The notes under the pieces are model-generated. The model searched no databases, was not told where the DNA came from, and was given only the letters and a program-made list of their open reading frames with translations. The translations under genes were made by a program, and so were the position numbers. Source: Cavia porcellus (lineage: Eukaryota > Chordata > Mammalia > Rodentia > Caviidae). Taken from it: a DNA stretch of 64,000 bases. The DNA lies in assembly GCF_034190915.1 (NCBI RefSeq), contig NW_026947485.1:31075519-31139518 (forward strand), written 5' to 3'. Shown piece after piece: positions 57,981-64,000 of the stretch (position 1 is its first letter; every line of letters starts with the position of its first letter).

Positions 57981-58859
57981 ATCAACGTCATTCTTCACAG
58001 AACTTGAGAAAGTAATCCTAGAATTCAGGAGACCGAGAATAACAAAAATAATCCTGGGTAACAAGAGCAAAAACCAGGTTTCCAGGAAGTTAAATTGTAT
58101 TATGAACCTACAGTTTTTAAACCTTCCCCACTCCAAGGTGCACGGTACTCATATAAAAACAATTTGAGATTTGTTACCTCAGAATGTGAATCAGTGGAAC
58201 AGAACAGAGGATACAGAAACAGCCTTAAGCGCATTGAACTATGTGATTTTGACAAAGAGTTCAAAAACATACATTGGAAGAAAGACAGCCTGTTTAAAAA
58301 AGGTTCTCGGAAAACTGGCTTTCCACATGCAGAAGACTGAATTTTGATCCATGTCTTTCACCATCTTCTAAACTAAAATTAAAGTGCATCAAAGACCTAA
58401 ATGTTCAAATAGAAACACTTACTCTACTGGAAGATAAGTAAAACTCTTGAAGTTATAGACACAAGCAAAAGTTTTCTGAACATAATAACCTTCATTGCAC
58501 AGGACATCGTACCAAAAATCAACAAAGGGGATCATATGAAATTTATAAAGCATTTGCACACAGCACAACAATCAAGAGATAAACTACAGGATGGGGGGGA
58601 AAAAAACGGCAATACTGCTCAGACAGAGGACTAGTATCAGGAACATATGAACAACTCAAAAAGTTACATCCCTTGAAAACAAAAAATCCAATCAAAAAAT
58701 GGGGAACTTAAGTGAGTAGAATAGACACTTCTCAAAAGTAAAAATTAACATAAATACATGAATAAATGTTCAACATAGTAGGCTATGAAAGAAATGCCAG
58801 TTAAAACAACACTGAGACTTCATACTACCCCAGAAAAGATGCCATTATCAAAAAATCAA

Positions 58860-58934
58860 GCCAGGAATATTGCTCAGCAGCATAAGCACCTGCCTGGCAA
58901 GCACAAGGTCCTGAATTCAATTCCTGATTTTAAA
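58860..58934 (+). mobile_element. ID-like SINE nested in L1, older subtype
   Basis: 'ccaggaatattgctcagcag', 'cctggcaagcacaaggtcct' and 'aattcaattcctgatttt'. L1 sequence 'tatcaaaaaatcaa' precedes and 'tatcaaacaataaca' follows, which read together as the uninterrupted L1 order. Confidence 0.85.
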
Positions 58935-59782
58935 ATATCAAACAATAACAAATGCTTATGAGGATATTTCACACTAGCACAATCACTATGAAAATCATTA
59001 TGGCAATTCCTCAAAACACTAAAACTAGAAATCCCACTTGATTCAGCTAGTTTTCTTTTAGGTATCTTCCCAAAAGAGATGAAGACATCACAGTGACACA
59101 TGGGAACCCATGTTTAGAGCAGCTCAAAATAGTTGTATCTTGGGGTAAACCTATATGTCCATCAGCAGGTGAATGGATAAGGGAAACGTGCTGTTTATAC
59201 ACTATAAAGTACTACTCTGCCATAGGAAGAATAAATTTGAATCATTTGTAGGAAAATGGATGTATCTTGAGATCATAATGTTCTGAAATAAATCAGATAC
59301 ACAAGTTTAAACGTCATGATGTTTCTATTATAAGAGAAACTCAAAATATATGTAAAGAGAAAAATAAAAGACACGCAGTACAAAGTGGTAAAATAGATCT
59401 TTCTCAAATGGGAAGGGGATCAAGAGATGGATGGAGGGGAGAAGGATGGAAGAGAAAGAGTATGTAGAAAGAATTAAAATATGGTATGTACACATGCTGA
59501 TTCCTCACAAGGAATGTAAACATGATGCATTTTGAATATATGCTAATAAAAATAAAACAAGTTACGAACATGGTGTTTGACAAATCAACCCACACAAGAC
59601 TAGAGAAATTTAAAGTTTGTAGTGCACTTGATAGCATCAAGAAAACCCAAACTCAAAATAAGCAGTGGCTTAATTGATTCTACAACGTGGCCTAAAAGAA
59701 AAGCCGTACAACTATTTCCTCAGTCTCCAGGGAAATACTGAGGGATAAAGGAGCATTATGTCTGAAGGTTTTTCTCAGATGG

Positions 59783-59832
59783 GAAAGAGAGAGAAGAAGA
59801 GAGAGAGAGACAGAGAAAGAGAGAGAGAGAGG
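59783..59832. repeat. (GA)n-rich simple repeat
   Basis: Imperfect GA tract with scattered A and C interruptions. Confidence 0.93.
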
Positions 59833-60152
59833 ATTACAAAGCCAACAGAGAAATATATTAACAATTGGTAAAGAAAGCTGGGTAAAGGGCACACAGGAAC
59901 ATTGTGAAAGGAATATTATAAAATATAATCTCGCAACTTCTGGGGTAAATTTGAAAAATATTTTTTTAAAGAATCAAGAAAGGGGTTTACTCCTGAAATT
60001 AACAAGATCCGGGGCAACAGGCTACATAGCATTAAGCACAAGGCACAAACAAGATGCAGAAGAAACAGAAATAGAAAAGGCCTAAGACCAAGCAAGGCGA
60101 CAGAATGTGAGAATACAATGAAAGCAGCAGAACAGAGCTTCTCAGAGACAGC

Positions 60153-60165
60153 CACCCTCTGGTGA
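60153..60165 (-). promoter_or_regulatory. CTCF-like motif, reverse
   Basis: Plus strand 'caccctctggtga' is the reverse complement of an 11-of-13 match to the CTCF core. Its orientation faces the forward motifs at 32-39 kb. An 'agcaccacgga' immediately to the right is half of an RE1/NRSF-like site without its second half. Confidence 0.4.
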
Positions 60166-60597
60166 CAGAGCACCACGGATGGAGTGAAAGCACTTCAAAG
60201 AGCTTTTGAAAATAAAACGGAAGCTAAGGCTGCAGCCTCCTGCAGAGGAGCACACAGCTCACTGCCTTGCGCATGCCCTGAGAGATGAGGAGGTGTGCAT
60301 GGGGGTTGAAGGACACATGACTATGTTTGTGATCTCCATCAAGCCCCAAAGAAGCAGTAAGTGTGTCTATACAATGAGGCAGTAAACACTCTGAGCAGAA
60401 TAACCAGAAAACATCAAATGAACAAACATTGTTTTTTAAAAAGTATACCTTTCCCCTCCCTGCTCAGTACACAGTAATCTACAACCAACAGCACCTACGT
60501 TCACACACGGCAATACATACATCTAACAGTCCACGCAGTACATGCAACGCAGTATGTATGAAACGATTGGTGTGAATACCAATTTAAAAAGATAAAA

Positions 60598-60699
60598 GAT
60601 AGGGATATAGCTCAGCGGCAGAGCACCTGCCTGGCAAGCATAGGCCCTAAGTTTGATTCCTGGTACAAAACAAAACAAACACACAAAGAGGAAAAAAAG
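60598..60699 (+). mobile_element. ID-like SINE, older subtype
   Basis: 'gatagggatatagctcagcg', 'cctggcaagcataggcccta' and 'gtttgattcctggtac', then a CAAA-rich tail. Target-site repeat not clear. Confidence 0.85.
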
Positions 60700-63600
60700 A
60701 AGTTTATTCACAGGGTAGAAAACCAGTTTATGGTATTTAGTGAAGAAGTTTGGGGACACAGGAGGTAGAGCTGGAGTTGAAAGAGCAAAGCTGATTCTAT
60801 TATTCTTGGGCTCCATATTTGTGAATTCACCTCACCAAAACGGTGTCACCTCAGAATCAGACTCTACAGTGCTCTCGAGGTCATCTGAAGACTGCTCCGG
60901 GAAGTGGGTATTTTGAGTTGCACGTGCATGCTCTGACCTGAGGTCAAACAACATTCTGCCTTCCTGTTTTAGCTCTGGTGCTATTAAAGGTATTCTCTTT
61001 GCAGTCTGCTTAGTGACACAATGGAGCATTTTTGTGCTTTGTGGTTAGCGACTTTGCAGTGTGAAAGGGACCCCAAGGCACACTGTGGAAGCATTGCCTG
61101 GTGCCCCTAAGCACAGGACGTCTGCAAAGTGTTTAAGGACGAGCTGAGGACCCACTTCATGGTACACGCAGGCAATGATTAATATCAATAAATTTTTCAT
61201 AAAAATAAAGTGAGAGTCTATCCTAGCCTGGTGGCTGGCTTAAGCACAGATTAATCTTTAAGCCAATGGTCAGAGCCAAGGCCTATAATCAGTCTAGGAA
61301 GTTCAGGTGCCTCAAAATAAGATGACATGGCTGCTGAGGACTTTGACACATGCAAATTCTGTCCAGCTAAGTAATCCAGTTAGCAATCCTGTTACCAGTT
61401 AATAAAGATCTCTTCCTGTGTGCTTACCAAAAAAAATGCATCATTCCTCAATTCTTGAGCCTTGCCCATGTCAGAATTTCACCCACATTGCTTCCTGCAG
61501 CTCAACAGCACCCCCTCACACACCAACCAGCTGTACTTCTAACAAAAGCCAAAGACTCCCCATGCCTTGTGGTCTTAGTCTGTTATTGGACTTTGACCAT
61601 CCTGATGCTCCTTATAACTAAAATACATGTTGCATCTGTGTTTTATTCTGTTGTTGTACCTCTGAGCAGGAGATTAATGGTCCTAGGCCTAGACTCCAAT
61701 AAGGATGTATCTGTCATCTACTTTGTTCCAGCATGAGTTACATTGCCACTGGCCATGAGTTCAGTGTTGATCGCTCGACAATGTATGTTAAATGTCTTTC
61801 AACAGAAATGCAAAAAATAGGTTATGTATCGATAGGTGAACAGAGGCTTGCCAGAACCTAACTCTGTCTTTCCCCTGGGAGGAATGGTTTCACATTGGCT
61901 ACTCCAGTGTGTTCATGGATAGTGAGCTCAAACAACAAGAGTCACCTGTACTTGGTTAGAAAGATACTCAAACCCAAGTGGGTTTGAGGACACAGTGTAA
62001 CGACAGTCACCAAGAGTTTTGTCAATGGAGGCATTTAAGGCTGAAAATAAGAATCACAGAATGTTAAGTATCACTGAGAGCCGCTGATGTGGGTATTTGT
62101 CATTATTGGTAGTTAATTTCCTGAAGTAAAACTCCTTAAAGGACACCAGGGTTGGGAGAGAAGGGATTACAGAGGTAGAACTGCTATTAACAATATATTT
62201 CCACCTGCTTCAGCATACATGTCCTACGAGCTACATATGAAATCGGTTGCAGGCTAAGCATTACGTCATCAAGAACTAATTTGGAAAAGGGACTGTGACA
62301 CAGCCACAGCAGGCCTCCACCTGTGGCCTCCACGTACAATAATGTTGCTCTATCCTGTAGCAGTTGTGGCCCAGCACTCCCATTGTAAGCTTTCATCAGT
62401 TTGAAAGAAATGTCCTGGATTTACACAGTCAGGACACGCTGTAGTTGGAAATGCTGGCACAGGACAGTTTATTTCTGTCTAGCAGTTGATGTTTCATAAC
62501 CAAGTTGTAAAGCCATGTTTCCCTGTCAACTAGCAATCACAGCGCCTGTAGTTTAAATGCTCCCAAACAGATGTAATAGGATAGTTAGATACTTTGCCTC
62601 AAAATAAAGCAACAAGATTGCCTTCCTAGTTGTTTGTAATTATTGAATAATTAATACAGCTAAGTGTAATATCCAAATATCTCGTTTGTCTATGTAAAAT
62701 GGAAAGACTACTATTGCCACATGACTGAGAAGGATAAAGGGGTCTGAGATTTCTAGGAAAAGAATGTTTGCATGTGTGAAGTCAAAGGACACCTGGGGAC
62801 ACCGTCACTAAGTTTAGGGAATGGGAAACCCCGCAGACACAAGACTTTTGTGTCCTTAGTTTCAATCTAAAAGATGAATTAGTTTATGCCAAGAACTTAA
62901 TAAACACAAAATATTTGTCAAATACTACTATATTCACTTGTTTTGAGTCATGAGGAAGTATTTCAAGAATTGTCATTCCATCCTGAATTATAGAAGGATC
63001 TTGATTAACTAGAGGGGAGGGACAAGGTTACTGTAATCTCATTATCTGAACTTTTCAGTTAGTTGGAACTTATACAGAAATGTTTTATCCTGAAACTTTA
63101 TAAATGGATCATACAACCACTTGGCCAGTGTTCAGGAGAACATTACTACTACTGATATATTTAACATCTATTGGACAGTCATGGTATAAATAGTGCCACT
63201 GAATAGTTTATTATTATTCTAAATCGCCATGGTGCTATAATTCTCTGAGGATAGTGAAGGTGCAGATTCTGGGTCCAGAATTTTGAATAAAATTTTGGGT
63301 ACTGGAAATGCTCTATTGTCATTTACCTCTAAGTCTTAGAGAAGAAGGGAAAGTGATTAACCACAAAACCCAGGTCTATTTTAATACTTTAATATACAGT
63401 AAGTGCCCATATTGCTGTACTTTGATGAAAATCAGAGTTTGGCAAAGTAATGAAGACCTTCTGGTCATGTGCGATTACTTAGCAACACTGAAAATTCTCT
63501 GCCTTGTAGAAGCAGTAATATCATTGTTGGAGCTGAGAGTCACAAGACATTCCAGGCTGTACAACGGCTCTTTAACTGACTACTCCTAACTCATACAAAA

Positions 63601-63701
63601 ACATATCCTTTAAGGGCAAAAATGATCTCCAACTCAAGATAATTCCTTTAAATTATTGATTGTGAGAGTCAAAGGGTTTGGCTTCTAATTAATTTTTCTT
63701 A
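60700..63701. other. Unassigned stretch
   Basis: About 3 kb with no repeat I can name. A 'ttaataaagatctcttcctg' block near 61,398 resembles an LTR polyadenylation region but lacks support. Frames at 61,418-61,736, 62,187-62,396 and 63,308-63,589 (up to 93 codons) show no motif. Confidence 0.35.
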
Positions 63702-63717
63702 AGACAGGCCATGCTTG

Positions 63718-63803
63718 GGCTGGAGATTTAGCTCAGTGGCATCAGCGCGTACCTTGCAAGCAGGCAGTTGTGAGTTCGATCCCCGGTACCGATAAAAAGA
63801 AAT
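63718..63803 (+). mobile_element. ID-like SINE, main subfamily, perfect 16-base TSD
   Basis: 'ggctggagatttagctcagt', 'gagttcgatccccggtaccg' and a short tail 'ataaaaagaaat'. It is flanked by the identical 16-base duplication 'agacaggccatgcttg' at 63,702-63,717 and 63,804-63,819. The body is nearly consensus apart from 'catcagcgcgtac'. Confidence 0.98.
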
Positions 63804-64000
63804 AGACAGGCCATGCTTGATCAGACCCAGCCCCTTTGCTGTCACTGGTGTTCAGCAATATTTTTACACTGCAGTTGACCATCAATCTTTAGAAACATCT
63901 CATAGTTTCTGGGATACAGTCATGCAGCCAGTTCTTTAAGCTATTATTTAGACTCTACCAATAAAATGGAAATTTAAAGAAACATCGAGGACAGAAAAGC

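Larger units (their letters stand above)
55836..59560 (+). mobile_element. 5'-truncated L1 with decayed ORF2 and 3' UTR
   Basis: ORF2 order is readable by frame-hopping. The endonuclease-domain part includes 'KEGHHILVKG' and 'ITIINTYALN' near 55,910-55,990. The linker has 'SWFFKRINKINNLSNL' near 56,445. The reverse-transcriptase core starts with 'ITLIPKP' near 56,905, and the active-site box near 57,488-57,511 reads [11 protein letters not shown]-terminal and 3' UTR sequence runs to an A-rich end near 59,560. L1 normally has FADD at the active site; here the second Asp is Ser (codon agt at 57,501). Numerous stops and frameshifts, a deletion around 56,111-56,151, and two SINE insertions make it non-functional. 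ORF1 and the 5' UTR are absent. Confidence 0.9.
59561..60597. other. Unassigned; GA microsatellite and CTCF-like motif
   Basis: No gene. Minus-strand frames of 66 and 86 codons (59,692-60,176) are pyrimidine- or Leu-rich and unrecognised. It holds the simple repeat at 59,783-59,832 and the reverse CTCF-like motif at 60,153-60,165. Confidence 0.35.

Noticed and set aside
60158..60182. RE1/NRSF silencer site
   Set aside because: Only the left half ('agcaccacgga') fits; the right half does not match the expected pattern.
1..64000. A novel multi-gene system such as a defence island or biosynthetic cluster
   Set aside because: No operon-like set of genes exists here. The window is repeat-rich mammalian non-coding DNA, so the unusual content is in repeat rearrangements and possible regulatory motifs.
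1..64000. Nuclear mitochondrial insert or telomeric repeat
   Set aside because: No mitochondrial gene order, tRNA cluster or TTAGGG array was seen on reading.

Overview
This window looks like intergenic or deep-intronic nuclear DNA from a rodent. It is AT-rich and CpG-poor. I find no convincing exon, no processed pseudogene of a host gene and no functional RNA gene. Every long reading frame is short (the longest is about 150 codons), many do not begin with ATG, and most lie inside repeats. The rodent call rests on B1-type (7SL-derived) SINEs and at least 19 ID-like (tRNA-derived) SINEs. Several ID copies share an unusual tail after the tRNA part (gataaaaaggaaaaagac). That form is not the mouse/rat ID; a non-murid rodent, perhaps guinea-pig-like or squirrel-like, is a guess with low confidence.

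Layout. 0-10 kb: an antisense L1 ORF2 fossil, a Tc1/mariner-type DNA-transposon remnant, an antisense MaLR-like LTR, and an old L1 split by a B1-L1 chimera. 10-15 kb: an old antisense L1 broken by an MLT1-like LTR, plus several ID SINEs. 15-22 kb: mostly unassigned sequence and one copy of a TTTTG-rich repeat. 22-26 kb: a rearranged MaLR-like region in which internal sequence lies opposite to its flanking LTR pieces, and an LTR nested within another LTR. 26-30 kb: an old L1, a further LTR, and the second TTTTG-rich copy. 30-39 kb: the least repeat-dense part, with four CTCF-like motifs in the same orientation, a CpG-rich patch near 38 kb and a mariner transposase fossil. 39-55 kb: LTR, MIR, L1, B1 and ID copies separated by unassigned DNA. 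55.8-59.6 kb: a 5'-truncated, lineage-type L1 with a recognisable but mutated ORF2. 59.6-64 kb: mostly unassigned, with a reverse CTCF-like motif near 60.2 kb and a very recent-looking ID copy at the right end.

Nothing here acts as a gene pathway. What can be read is insertion history (ID into MIR, ID into L1, LTR into LTR, L1 into L1) and a possible architectural element: forward CTCF-like motifs at 32.3-38.6 kb facing a weaker reverse one at 60.2 kb. Repeat names come from remembered consensus patterns, not a search, so family-level names are firmer than subfamily names and most edges are good to tens of bases. SINE edges with target-site duplications are good to a few bases.
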